Part shown: positions 27,671-35,817 of the stretch, piece by piece
How positions within the stretch are numbered: the stretch's first letter is position 1
Layout of the letters: each line of letters begins with the position of its first letter
Assembly: GCA_025989215.1 (NCBI GenBank)
Contig: JAPDNP010000001.1
Location: 620,001-684,000, forward strand
Origin: Neisseriaceae bacterium JH1-16
Lineage (GTDB): Bacteria; Pseudomonadota; Gammaproteobacteria; Burkholderiales; Chromobacteriaceae
Direction: 5' to 3'
DNA length: 64,000 bases
The notes under the pieces: generated by a model
Database searches by the model: none
Seen by the model: only the letters and a program-made list of their open reading frames with translations
Told to the model about the DNA's origin: nothing
Position numbers and translations under genes: made by a program

Positions 27671-28979
27671 CTGGCTGCACACCCTGGCATCGCAACGCTG
27701 GCCGATTCTGCCGGCCTCGCGCCGGGCGCTGGACGAACTGAGCAAGCAGCATCTCGACCTGATCTATTTCGGCGACCTGGCCAATCTTTGCCTGTCTGAC
27801 CCGCTGATGTTGTTCGATCTGCTCCGGGCGGTGTCCGGTTCTCGAGCGCTCAATCGCGACGATGCGGCCCTGTCGGTCGAGTCAGTATTGTTAATGGCAG
27901 GGCTCGACAGCGTCCTAGGGCGCTTCCGCGACTTGCCCGCTCTACAGCCGTCGTCGACGCTGAGCGTGGCACGCATTGACGTCCTGACCGACTGGATGGG
28001 GCGCTCCCGAATTGGCGCTCATCTGGCCAAGGAATGGTTGTCGTTGGCCGATGCGGTGCGGGTGGAGGACGTCTTTCTGGCAGCGCTGGTTTATAACCTG
28101 CCGGCCTGCCTGTACCTGCTGACTCAGCCGCAGGCGGCGCGACTGGATGAGCCCTTGCTCGCCCAGGTCGAAGCAGCATTCGAGATGCCTTACAGCCAGC
28201 TGGTCCAGCAGTTCGTCGAGACCCTGCCGCTGCCTGCCGCATTGCTGACCCTGCTTGACGGGAGTAGCAGCGACCCGCGCCGCAATCTGCTGCAGTTGGC
28301 GCTGGAAACGGCCAATACGCTGGAGCAGGGGTGGTGGCAACCGGACTGGAATAGCCGACTCGCCACGGTGGCCGCCGAAATCAATGCGAGTCATGCCCAG
28401 ATCTATCAGTCGGTGGTACAGGCAACATTGGCAGTCGCCCGCAATGCCAGGGCGCCGGGGTACACCAACGCCGCATGCAGCTTGCTGGCCTCTCCGCCAT
28501 TGGCTCCGAGCAGCCTGGCTCCAGTCGAAGACCGATTGCCGCCCGAGCTGCTCGATGCGGTGCTGCGCGAGTCGATCCGTCACCTGGCCAACGATCTTAA
28601 ATTCGAGCGCGTACTGTTTTTGCGGTACGATCAGCCCAGCCATTCGCTCAAGCTGCGCTACCGCCTGGGCTTGCTGGAGGGGCATCCGTTGGAAAAACGG
28701 CTGGAGCCGCTGCACCCGCAGACCTTCTTCGGCAAGTTGTGCGGCAAACCGCAGAGCATCCATGTCCAGCTCCCAGTGGCCGCCATGTTGGCCAAACGCG
28801 AACCGGAAGGTTTCGTCGAATTGGCGGGTGCGCACGAGTTTGCAGCGATGGCGCTGTTTGCCGGCCCGACACTGGCCGGCGTGTTTTATGTGGATAACGC
28901 CCGCTCGGGGCGGCCGATCGGCGAGAACGACTACCTGCGCTTCAAGGAGTTGGTCGCCCAGGCAACCCGACCCCGCTGA
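27651..28979 (+). CDS. HDOD domain protein with C-terminal GAF-like region
   Basis: 442 residues. Residues 1-240 look like an HDOD domain (helical, SDPLMLFDLLRAVSGSRALN, SVESVLLMAGLDSVLGRF, VEDVFLAALVYNLPACLYLL), a degenerate relative of HD phosphohydrolases found in signalling proteins. Residues 290-440 are GAF-like (ELLDAVLRESIRHLANDLKF, AMALFAGPTLAGVFYVDNAR). Start taken at 27651; an ATG six bases later is equally possible. Overlaps the methyltransferase-like gene, so motA to this gene is one transcriptional unit. Role unknown, likely signalling linked to motility by position only. Confidence 0.78.
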   Translation: MTMNATDWLHTLASQRWPILPASRRALDELSKQHLDLIYFGDLANLCLSDPLMLFDLLRAVSGSRALNRDDAALSVESVLLMAGLDSVLGRFRDLPALQPSSTLSVARIDVLTDWMGRSRIGAHLAKEWLSLADAVRVEDVFLAALVYNLPACLYLLTQPQAARLDEPLLAQVEAAFEMPYSQLVQQFVETLPLPAALLTLLDGSSSDPRRNLLQLALETANTLEQGWWQPDWNSRLATVAAEINASHAQIYQSVVQATLAVARNARAPGYTNAACSLLASPPLAPSSLAPVEDRLPPELLDAVLRESIRHLANDLKFERVLFLRYDQPSHSLKLRYRLGLLEGHPLEKRLEPLHPQTFFGKLCGKPQSIHVQLPVAAMLAKREPEGFVELAGAHEFAAMALFAGPTLAGVFYVDNARSGRPIGENDYLRFKELVAQATRPR

Positions 28980-28982
28980 TAG

Positions 28983-29780
28983 ATGCAGATCAAGACGATT
29001 ACCTCCGCCCAGAATCACGACCTGAAAGAACTCTCCCGCCTGCTCCAGAATGCCCGCGACCGTAGAAAGTCGGGGCTGATGGTGCTGGAGGGCATCCACC
29101 TGGCCACCGCCTGCCTCGAAGCCGGCGGTGAGCTGACTACGCTCTACATCAACGAAGAAGCGGCGGCGCATCCGGAAATCACCGCACTTCTTGGCTCGCT
29201 CAATGACCGAGTTGCGGTGTCGTATATCGCAGCCGGTGTATTCGCCAAGGTCACGATGCTATCGAGTGCTCCCGAGCTACTGGCTCTGGCCCGACGTCCG
29301 GTGCCGGACACTCCGGCCGACGTGGTTTCGCGGCTGTTACTGGAAGACATCCAGGACCCGGGCAATCTCGGCACTATCCTGCGCAGCGCCGCTGCGTCCG
29401 GCGTGAATGAGGTATTCCTGTCCAAGGGGTGCGTCGATGTGTATTCGCCCAAAGTGCTGCGAGCCGGAATGGGAGCGCACTTCGTGTTGAATCTGCATGA
29501 AGCGGCCGATCTAGCCGAAGTATTGCAGGGCTTTGGCGGGCGCAAGCTTGTTACCGCGCTGGATGGCGCAGTGTCGCTATATCGTCAGGACTTGACCGGG
29601 CCGGTGGCGTTCGTGTTCGGCAATGAAGGCAGCGGGGTGTCTGACTCGCTGCAGGCGCTAGCTCCCGCCCGCGTGAAGATCCCGATGCCAGGGCAGGCCG
29701 AGTCCTTGAATGTCGCGATGGCCGCCACGGTGTGTCTGTTCGAGCGAGTCCGGCAGCTGGAAAACCTGCCCGAAGGGTAG
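28983..29780 (+). CDS. TrmH/SpoU family RNA 2'-O-methyltransferase
   Basis: 265 residues. N-terminal substrate-binding domain (ITSAQNHDLKELSRLLQNAR), then the SPOUT knot motifs DIQDPGNLGTILRSAAASG, FGNEGSGVSDSL and IPMPGQAESLNVAMAATVCL. These proteins methylate ribose in rRNA or tRNA with SAM. RlmB and TrmJ-type subgroups cannot be told apart here. Starts three bases after the HDOD stop. Confidence 0.9.
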   Translation: MQIKTITSAQNHDLKELSRLLQNARDRRKSGLMVLEGIHLATACLEAGGELTTLYINEEAAAHPEITALLGSLNDRVAVSYIAAGVFAKVTMLSSAPELLALARRPVPDTPADVVSRLLLEDIQDPGNLGTILRSAAASGVNEVFLSKGCVDVYSPKVLRAGMGAHFVLNLHEAADLAEVLQGFGGRKLVTALDGAVSLYRQDLTGPVAFVFGNEGSGVSDSLQALAPARVKIPMPGQAESLNVAMAATVCLFERVRQLENLPEG

Positions 29781-30088
29781 CGGGTATGCCTACGTATTTG
29801 TACGAATAGGCGCCATCTGTCAGTCTCGTCACAATGACGTTGTGCTTGGCGTCCGCGACGCGCACTACAGTCTGCCATTCTCCTTCTGGCGGCTGGCTGT
29901 AATTCCCCGATACTCTTGATGCCCTCCTTCCCCAGGAGGGCTCTTTTTTCGCCCCTGCAAACAACTAACTTGGCAGAAAAGGGCGCCTTTGATTGCTCTC
30001 GACTCATCTCCCACCAAATCACTCAACAATTGCTGTCGTAGCTTGATTAAGTCGTTACAATCTTAATTGGGAGATAAATTAGAGCGAG
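29781..30088. other. 308-base gap before moaA, with a terminator and no gene recognised
   Basis: The first 140 bases after the methyltransferase stop contain no convincing reading frame; the next feature is the terminator at 29921-29949. The last 140 bases are AT-richer and form the moaA leader; TACAAT at about 30055 could be a -10 box but no matching -35 is seen. The 140-base segment could be a long 3' UTR or a small RNA. Confidence 0.4.
29921..29949 (+). terminator. Intrinsic terminator in the gap before moaA
   Basis: GCCCTCCT (29921-29928), loop TCCCC, AGGAGGGC (29934-29941), then TCTTTTTT. Perfect 8-bp stem, 140 bases after the RNA methyltransferase stop. Confidence 0.85.
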
Positions 30089-31075
30089 ATGGAGCAGACG
30101 ATGCTGATGGACCGCTTTGGGCGCACGATCGAGTACATACGGCTGTCGGTAACCGACCGCTGTGATCTGCGCTGTAGCTACTGTATGCCCAAAGGATTCA
30201 AGGGCTTCGAAGAACCGGAAAACTGGCTGACCTTCGACGAGATCGCACGGGTGATCGGTGCGTTTACCCGGCTGGGTACGCGACGCGTGCGCCTGACGGG
30301 TGGTGAACCGCTGTTGCGTCGCAATCTGCCTCAACTGGCAGCCCGTCTGTCGGCGCTGCCGGGTCTGGACGACCTTTCGCTCAGCACCAACGCCACGCAG
30401 CTGCACAAACATGCCGAAGCCCTGCACGACGCGGGGGTGCGTCGCCTTAATATCAGCCTGGACTCGTTGCGCCGTGATTGCGTCAGCGAACTGACCGGCA
30501 GTGACAGCCTGCCACGGGTGATGGAAGGCCTGATGGCCGCCAAGGCGGCGGGCTTTGCGCCGATCAAGATCAATATGGTGGCGATGAAGGGTGTCAACGA
30601 CGGTGACATCGAGGCCATGGTGGCGTTCTGCATCGAGCATGGCTTCGTGTTGCGGCTGATTGAAGCAATGCCGGTGGGTGACACCGGCCGGGCGGCACAC
30701 TTCCTCGACCTGCAGCCGGTACTGGCGCGGCTGCAGCAGCAATTTGGCTTGTTGCCGCAGGCGGCAGACCTGGGGGGCGGCCCGGCACGTTATTGGTCAA
30801 CGCCGGATGGACGCTTTACGCTGGGTCTGATCACGCCGATTTCTCAGCACTTCTGTGCCACCTGTAATCGCGTTCGCCTGTCGGTGGATGGCACGCTGTA
30901 TATGTGCCTCGGTCAGGAGGAGCGCTTCGAGTTGCGCCCCTTGCTGCGCGCAGGCTGTAGCGATGCCGAGCTGGAGGCCGCGATTCGTGAGGCGATCGAG
31001 CTCAAGCCCGAGAGGCATGAGTTCCGTGAACGTCCCGGCAAGATCGTGCGGATCATGTCGATGACAGGTGGCTAA
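30089..31075 (+). CDS. moaA: GTP 3',8-cyclase MoaA
   Basis: 328-residue radical SAM enzyme for the first step of molybdopterin synthesis. The SAM cluster Cys25, Cys29 and Cys32 are in TDRCDLRCSYCMPKG; RLTGGEPLLRRNL follows. The second cluster near the C-terminus uses HFCATCNRVRL with a third Cys in LYMCLG, and the protein ends in the required Gly-Gly (MSMTGG). Stand-alone here, apart from mobB-moeA at 11.7-13.4 kb. ATG at 30089; a second ATG follows 12 bases later. Confidence 0.95.
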   Translation: MEQTMLMDRFGRTIEYIRLSVTDRCDLRCSYCMPKGFKGFEEPENWLTFDEIARVIGAFTRLGTRRVRLTGGEPLLRRNLPQLAARLSALPGLDDLSLSTNATQLHKHAEALHDAGVRRLNISLDSLRRDCVSELTGSDSLPRVMEGLMAAKAAGFAPIKINMVAMKGVNDGDIEAMVAFCIEHGFVLRLIEAMPVGDTGRAAHFLDLQPVLARLQQQFGLLPQAADLGGGPARYWSTPDGRFTLGLITPISQHFCATCNRVRLSVDGTLYMCLGQEERFELRPLLRAGCSDAELEAAIREAIELKPERHEFRERPGKIVRIMSMTGG

Positions 31076-31207
31076 ATGTCGTCGGGTAGCGCCTCTTCAC
31101 TTTTCCCGCTCTGCAGATATGGCTTGTGCCGTAACCGATAGATCAGCAGTTGGTTAAGCGTTTTTGATTGAACTACACAGCCTGCCTTTCGGTCAGGCTT
31201 GATCCCG

Positions 31208-31230
31208 ACCCGCCTTATGGCGGGTTTTTA
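31208..31230 (+). terminator. Intrinsic terminator after moaA
   Basis: ACCCGCC (31208-31214), loop TTAT, GGCGGGT (31219-31225), then TTTTA. A weaker hairpin, AGCCTGCC with GGTCAGGCT, lies just upstream at about 31180-31200. Confidence 0.8.
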
Positions 31231-31334
31231 TTTGTTCGTAATTTTTGAATATGAGCCGGGTATCTCACTGTCCAGCGTGTAGAATCGACCGCCCTTAACT
31301 GACAGAAGCCGACAGCGATCGGTGGTAGCAGGCA

Positions 31335-32231
31335 ATGAAGCAGAAGATGTTCCGCTGGCTAGCGCTGGGTGCGTTGGCCGCAATGATGAGCGCGTGCAGC
31401 GATCATGACGCGCAGCAGTTGGCCAATCAGGCACTGAAACACGGCGGCAAGGCATTGGCCGAACATGCCGAGCAATTGATCCGCGAAGCGACCGGGCAGT
31501 TGTCCGGCGACATGGGGGAAGCGTCAAGCGGCAAGGAGCCTAGTGACGTTAGCCTGGTCCGGGGCTCCAAAGCGATGGGGCACCGTGACTTTGCCGGCGC
31601 CAAGAAGGTGCTGCCCCGGCTCTACAGCGGCATGGAAGTGACTTTCTATTGCGGCTGCGATTATCACGACAAGACCATCGACCAGCATTCTTGCGGCTTC
31701 AAGTCGCGCAAGAATGCCGAGCGCGCTAGCCGACTCGAGTGGGAGCATATCGTACCTGCCTGGGTGCTGGGCCATCAGCGTCAGTGCTGGAAGAATGGCG
31801 GGCGCAAGCATTGCGCCGACACGGACCCGGTGTTTGCCAGTGCCGAAGGCGACTTGGTGAACCTGGTACCGGCAATCGGCGAAGTGAACGGCGACCGCAG
31901 CAACTACTCGTTCAGTGCCTGGCAGCGCGGCAACCCGCATCCGCAGTACGGCCAGTGCCAGATGATCGTCGATAGCAAGATGAAGAGGGTACAGCCGCCC
32001 GAGGCTATTCGCGGCCGGATCGCGCGCATCTATCTGTACATGCATGAGACGTATGCGCTGCGGATGAGTCGGCAAGATGCCCAGCTGATGTGTGCCTGGT
32101 CCCGCCAGCACCCGGTGGACGACTGGGAGCGGCAGCGCAATCGACGCATTCGTGCCCTGCAAGGCAGTGACAACGGTTTCGTCAGTGAGCCGCAGCGAGT
32201 CGAGCGTTTCTGTCAGGCTGCGCAGATTTAG
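31335..32231 (+). CDS. Endonuclease I family lipoprotein
   Basis: 298 residues. Signal peptide with lipobox MSAC, Cys21 as the lipidation site. Residues 80-290 are the endonuclease I (EndA/NucM/Dns) fold: FYCGCDYHDKTIDQHSCGF, the catalytic LEWEHIVPAWVLGHQRQCW and DLVNLVPAIGEVNGDRSNYSF. These are non-specific periplasmic or extracellular DNases. The lipobox and about 60 residues of linker before the catalytic domain suggest that it is tethered to the envelope. An uptake-like word lies inside (31455) and another 11 bases after the stop (32242). Confidence 0.9.
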   Translation: MKQKMFRWLALGALAAMMSACSDHDAQQLANQALKHGGKALAEHAEQLIREATGQLSGDMGEASSGKEPSDVSLVRGSKAMGHRDFAGAKKVLPRLYSGMEVTFYCGCDYHDKTIDQHSCGFKSRKNAERASRLEWEHIVPAWVLGHQRQCWKNGGRKHCADTDPVFASAEGDLVNLVPAIGEVNGDRSNYSFSAWQRGNPHPQYGQCQMIVDSKMKRVQPPEAIRGRIARIYLYMHETYALRMSRQDAQLMCAWSRQHPVDDWERQRNRRIRALQGSDNGFVSEPQRVERFCQAAQI

Positions 32232-32251
32232 GCCTAACGGCTTCGGCCAAG

Positions 32252-32659
32252 CTAAGGAGTGGCATAGCCACGACACAGGAAGTGCAAGGCCACGTCGCCG
32301 ACGCTGCCGTCTGGTTCCTGCCCGAAGCCGTCCGGGGGGAGCTCCTCGCGCATGGCCACATCGTTACGCGCTTCATCGTGGTACATCACTAACAGGCGCG
32401 CCGACGTTTCCATCGTGCGGCAGCGGAAAAGGGCGGTGATGTGCATGCTGGAGACCGTGCCGAGCTTCTCGACCGTGACCGGGGGCCGATAGGTCACACG
32501 CAATCGGGCGCCGATGACGTCGCCGTCGCTGCGAACGTTGGCCGAATCGACCTCGACCAGTTCGCCGTTGCTGGTACGGCCGGCGTTTTGCCATTGGCTG
32601 GGTGCAGCGGCTGCTGGCAGCGCGATGAGGGGCAAGACGAGGGGAATCCAGGCTTTCAT
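32252..32659 (-). CDS. Small exported protein, surface-adhesin E-like
   Basis: 135 residues from the ATG at 32659, giving a signal peptide MKAWIPLVLPLIALPAAAA. The mature part (SQWQNAGRTSNGELVEVDSA, RLRVTYRPPVTVEKLG, ALFRCRTMETSARLLVMYHD) resembles the small secreted family called surface-adhesin protein E. Two Cys may form a disulphide. Function unknown. Convergent with endA; the 20-base gap holds one uptake-like word. Confidence 0.7.
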   Translation of the reverse strand: MKAWIPLVLPLIALPAAAAPSQWQNAGRTSNGELVEVDSANVRSDGDVIGARLRVTYRPPVTVEKLGTVSSMHITALFRCRTMETSARLLVMYHDEARNDVAMREELPPDGFGQEPDGSVGDVALHFLCRGYATP

Positions 32660-32828
32660 GGCAGCTCCCTGGTGGAACATGCGACAAGTAGCTTCTGTGC
32701 CTCATTGTAGGTGGGCGACCATGCTATTGCGCTAGACCTGGCGCTGGAAAATGCGTTAGAACCATGCTTCGGACGTTCGGCTCTATCCGGCCGGGATGTC
32801 CACGGTGACTTAACCTCAAGGAAACGTC

Positions 32829-33404
32829 ATGACTCATATCGCCATCGTTTATCACAGTGGCTATGGCCACACCGTCAAACAGGCCGAAGCCGTGCAAGCC
32901 GGTGCTGCTGCCATCGCCGGCGTGACCGCGACACTGTACCCGATCGATGCCGACGGCAATCTGCCTGACAGCGCATGGGAAGCGCTCGATGCGGCCGACG
33001 CCATCGTGTTCGGTTCGCCCACCTACATGGGCATGGTGTCGTGGCAGTTCAAGAAATTCGCCGATGCCAGCTCCAAGCCGTGGTTTGCGCAGAAGTGGAA
33101 GGACAAGGTCGCCGCCGGCTTTACCAACTCGGCCAGCATCAACGGCGATAAGCTCTCGACGCTGCACTACCTCAATACCCTGGCGATGCAGCACAGCATG
33201 ATTTGGGTCGGCACCGGCATGATGCCGTCCAACACCAAGGCGGCAACCCGCAACGACCCGAACTGGCTGGCGGGCTTCTCCGGCCTGCTGGCGCAGTCGC
33301 CGTCCGACTCGAGCCCCGACGAGGGTCCGCTGCCGGGCGACTTGGAAACAGCCAAGCTGTTTGGCGCACGCATCGCCAACATCACCAAGCATATCCACGG
33401 CTGA
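32829..33404 (+). CDS. Flavodoxin/WrbA-like NAD(P)H:quinone oxidoreductase
   Basis: 191 residues with the FMN phosphate loop IAIVYHSGYGHTVKQAEAV at residues 4-22, the isoalloxazine loop FGSPTYMGMVSWQFKKFAD, and GTGMMPSN further on. Cytoplasmic FMN-dependent quinone reductase family. Stands alone between two terminators. AAGGAAACGTC before the ATG supplies the ribosome-binding site. Confidence 0.85.
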   Translation: MTHIAIVYHSGYGHTVKQAEAVQAGAAAIAGVTATLYPIDADGNLPDSAWEALDAADAIVFGSPTYMGMVSWQFKKFADASSKPWFAQKWKDKVAAGFTNSASINGDKLSTLHYLNTLAMQHSMIWVGTGMMPSNTKAATRNDPNWLAGFSGLLAQSPSDSSPDEGPLPGDLETAKLFGARIANITKHIHG

Positions 33405-33422
33405 TCCCAACGGATCGCTCGG

Positions 33423-33449
33423 AAAAAAGCGGCGTTCAGCCGCTTTTTT
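33423..33449. terminator. Intrinsic terminator after the flavodoxin gene
   Basis: AAAAAAGCGGC (33423-33433), loop GTTCA, GCCGCTTTTTT (33439-33449). Symmetrical, so it can act on both strands. Confidence 0.88.
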
Positions 33450-33550
33450 CATGGGCATCGATCATGGCAAGGCGCCATGGCGCAATCCAGATCTTTCCGC
33501 TAGACCGACAGAACAAGCCCTTTAAGTCACGTCAGCGGAAGGAGTGTGCA

Positions 33551-34150
33551 ATGAAGATTGTCATCGTCGGCGCCACCGGCACTATTGGCTTGGCCGTGAA
33601 AGCCGAGCTAGGCCAGCGCCATGAGATCGTCTCAGTCGGCCGCAGCCGCGGCGACCTACAGGCAGACATCACCGATATCGCCAGCCTGCAGGCGCTGTTT
33701 GCCAGGGTAGGGCGCTTCGATGCGCTGGTGGCGACCACCGGCTCGGTGCACTTCGGCGCGTTAGAAGAAATGACGCCGGAGCTCTACCAATTGGGCCTTG
33801 CCGACAAGCTGATGGGCCAGGTCAATCTGGTGCTGGCGGGCAGAGAGTACCTGGACGACGGAGGCTCGATCACGCTGACCAGCGGAGTATTGAGCGACGA
33901 CCCGATCCGCTATGGCAGCTCGGCGTCGATGGTCAACGGTGCGATCGACGCCTTCGTGCGCGCCGCGGCGATCGAACTGCCGCGCGGCCTGCGCATCAAC
34001 AGCGTCAGTCCCGGCGTGATCGCCGAGTCGATGCCGTCTTACGGGCCGTACTTTCGCGGCTTCGTGCCGGTGCCGGCAGCCCGCGCTGCGCTGGCGTACA
34101 GCAAGAGCGTCGAGGGGGCGCAGACCGGGCAGGTGTACCGGGTCAGCTGA
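33551..34150 (+). CDS. Short-chain dehydrogenase/reductase
   Basis: 199 residues: cofactor loop VIVGATGTIGLAVKAEL at residues 4-20, ATTGSVHFGALEEM, and a shortened active-site region (SITLTSGVLSDDPIRYGSSA followed by SMVNGAIDAF). The usual YxxxK motif is not present in standard form: Tyr is followed by GSSASMVNG with no Lys at +4, so this is an atypical SDR, as in several short family members. Substrate unknown. The start is set by AAGGAG about ten bases before the ATG at 33551. Confidence 0.82.
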   Translation: MKIVIVGATGTIGLAVKAELGQRHEIVSVGRSRGDLQADITDIASLQALFARVGRFDALVATTGSVHFGALEEMTPELYQLGLADKLMGQVNLVLAGREYLDDGGSITLTSGVLSDDPIRYGSSASMVNGAIDAFVRAAAIELPRGLRINSVSPGVIAESMPSYGPYFRGFVPVPAARAALAYSKSVEGAQTGQVYRVS

Positions 34151-34190
34151 TCTGACCCGATGATCTGGATGGGCCGGGATGGTGAATTGA

Positions 34191-34214
34191 AAAAGCGGCC
34201 AATTGGCCGCTTTT
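34191..34214. terminator. Bidirectional intrinsic terminator between convergent genes
   Basis: AAAAGCGGCC, loop AATT, GGCCGCTTTT: a 24-base perfect palindrome with T-runs on both strands, between the SDR and the dienelactone hydrolase. One uptake-like word follows at 34229-34237. Confidence 0.9.
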
Positions 34215-34260
34215 CTTATATCAGCCGGTTCGGCCAACCTTTGGGTCTGCTATCGCCGGA

Positions 34261-35112
34261 TCAGCGTGCGCCATGCATGGCGAACCAGGTCAGCATCTTC
34301 GACCAGCCGTCATTCGCGGCCGCCTGGTTGTAGCTCGGGCGGTAGTCCGCATTGAAACCGTGACCCGCCTCCGGATAGACGATCAAGGTCGACTGGCTGC
34401 CGGCTGCCTTCAGCAGGCCCTGCATCTGTTCGACCGTGTCGACCGGGATGCTCGAGTCCTTGCCGCCGTACAGTCCCAGCACCGGCACTTTCAGCGAGGC
34501 GACAAGATCGATCGGCTGTTGAGGCGTTAGCGGCGTGCGGTCGCCGACCAGCCGGCCATACCAGGCTGCGGCGGCACGTAGGCTAGGGTTGTGCACCGCG
34601 TACAGCCAGGAGATACGACCGCCCCAGCAAAAACCGGTGAGTGCCGCACGTTTGACATCCCCCCCACTGGCGCCGGCCCAGGCGAGGGTGGCATCCAGAT
34701 CGGCCAATACCTGCTCGTCCGGCACCTTGTTGACCACCTGGCTGAGCAGCTGGCTGATCTCCGGGTATTGGCGCGGGTCGCCCTGGCGGAAGTAAAGCTC
34801 GGGCGCCACCGCGAGATAACCGACCTTGGCGAGGCGGCGGCACAGGTCCTGGATGTGCTCGTGCACGCCAAACACCTCCTGCACCACCAGCACGATGGGC
34901 AGCGATCCTGCACGGTTGGGCCGGGCGAAATAGGCGGGAAGGCTGGCGCCCCCGGAGGGAATCGCCACGCTGCCGGTTAGTAGGCCCTCGCTGTCGGTAT
35001 GGATCGTCGCGGCGCTGACCGGCTGTACGGCCAACGCGAAGCCGGAGGCGATCATCACGCCGAGAAACTGCCGGCGTTGCGGGTCGAGCGGGGAGGGCGG
35101 TTGAGACGGCAT
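34261..35112 (-). CDS. Dienelactone hydrolase family protein, Tat-exported
   Basis: 283 residues from the ATG at 35112 (GGAG eight bases upstream). Twin-arginine signal: RRQFLGVMIASGFALAV at about residues 13-29. Alpha/beta hydrolase of the DLH family with nucleophile Cys in GFCWGGRISW, the acid in LYGGKDSSIP and the His in AGHGFNADYRPSY. Homologues hydrolyse dienelactones or related esters; the substrate is unknown and the Tat signal places it in the periplasm. Confidence 0.87.
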   Translation of the reverse strand: MPSQPPSPLDPQRRQFLGVMIASGFALAVQPVSAATIHTDSEGLLTGSVAIPSGGASLPAYFARPNRAGSLPIVLVVQEVFGVHEHIQDLCRRLAKVGYLAVAPELYFRQGDPRQYPEISQLLSQVVNKVPDEQVLADLDATLAWAGASGGDVKRAALTGFCWGGRISWLYAVHNPSLRAAAAWYGRLVGDRTPLTPQQPIDLVASLKVPVLGLYGGKDSSIPVDTVEQMQGLLKAAGSQSTLIVYPEAGHGFNADYRPSYNQAAANDGWSKMLTWFAMHGAR

Positions 35113-35264
35113 GACGGGCTCCATGAGCAGCAATATCGACAGTGTAGATGCTGTTGGCGTTAACTGCGCTGGAGGGAGAGAAAACGAGCCGCGCCGCACT
35201 CGCAAGCCCCTGCGAATCGGCTATGATTGGCGCCCTTTTGCTTTATCGAGCGTTTGTTCTCACT

Positions 35265-35741
35265 ATGATGGTTGCTTCCCACCTAGTGTTCGGCGCGGTC
35301 GCCGGCGCTGTCGTGGCTCATTTTCATGTCAGCCCGCTCTGGCTGTCGGTGCCGCTGGCAATGGCCGGCGCCCTCTTGCCCGACATCGATCACCCGAAGA
35401 GCGCGCTGGGTAGCCGGGTTCGCCCCTTATCCACCTTGATCGCCAAGGTGTTTGGCCACCGCGGCCTGACGCATTCGCTATTGGCGGTACTGGGCTTAGC
35501 CTGGCTGCTCTTGCACCTGTCCGGCCACAGAGTGGCGTCGAACATGCTGGCGCCGCTATTGGCCGGCTACTTGTCCCACCTGCTCGCCGATGCGCTCACC
35601 CCGATGGGGGTGCCACTGTTCTGGCCCATCCGCTTTGCGGTGCGCTTTCCGCTGACGGTGCGCACAGGCTCGGTCGCCGAGAAGCTGCTGACGCTGGCGG
35701 TCGTGGTGGGGTCATGCTGGTGGCTGGGGCCACGCTATTGA
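35265..35741 (+). CDS. YdjM/LexA-regulated-type membrane metal-dependent hydrolase
   Basis: 158 residues starting at one of two consecutive ATGs (35265 or 35268). Family motifs: SHLVFGAVAGAVV, LLPDIDHPKSALGSRV, the HRGLTHSLLAVLGLAWLLLH metal-binding block, and GYLSHLLADALTPMGVPLFW. About four hydrophobic helices. The E. coli homologue YdjM belongs to the SOS regulon, but no LexA-like site was identified here. The role of the family is unclear. Confidence 0.85.
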   Translation: MMVASHLVFGAVAGAVVAHFHVSPLWLSVPLAMAGALLPDIDHPKSALGSRVRPLSTLIAKVFGHRGLTHSLLAVLGLAWLLLHLSGHRVASNMLAPLLAGYLSHLLADALTPMGVPLFWPIRFAVRFPLTVRTGSVAEKLLTLAVVVGSCWWLGPRY

Positions 35742-35817
35742 TACGCTCCCGGCCGATTCGGCCAACCGGGCCTTGCTGTGGTAGACTGGACGCCTTTTTG
35801 CATCACGCTAACTCATT

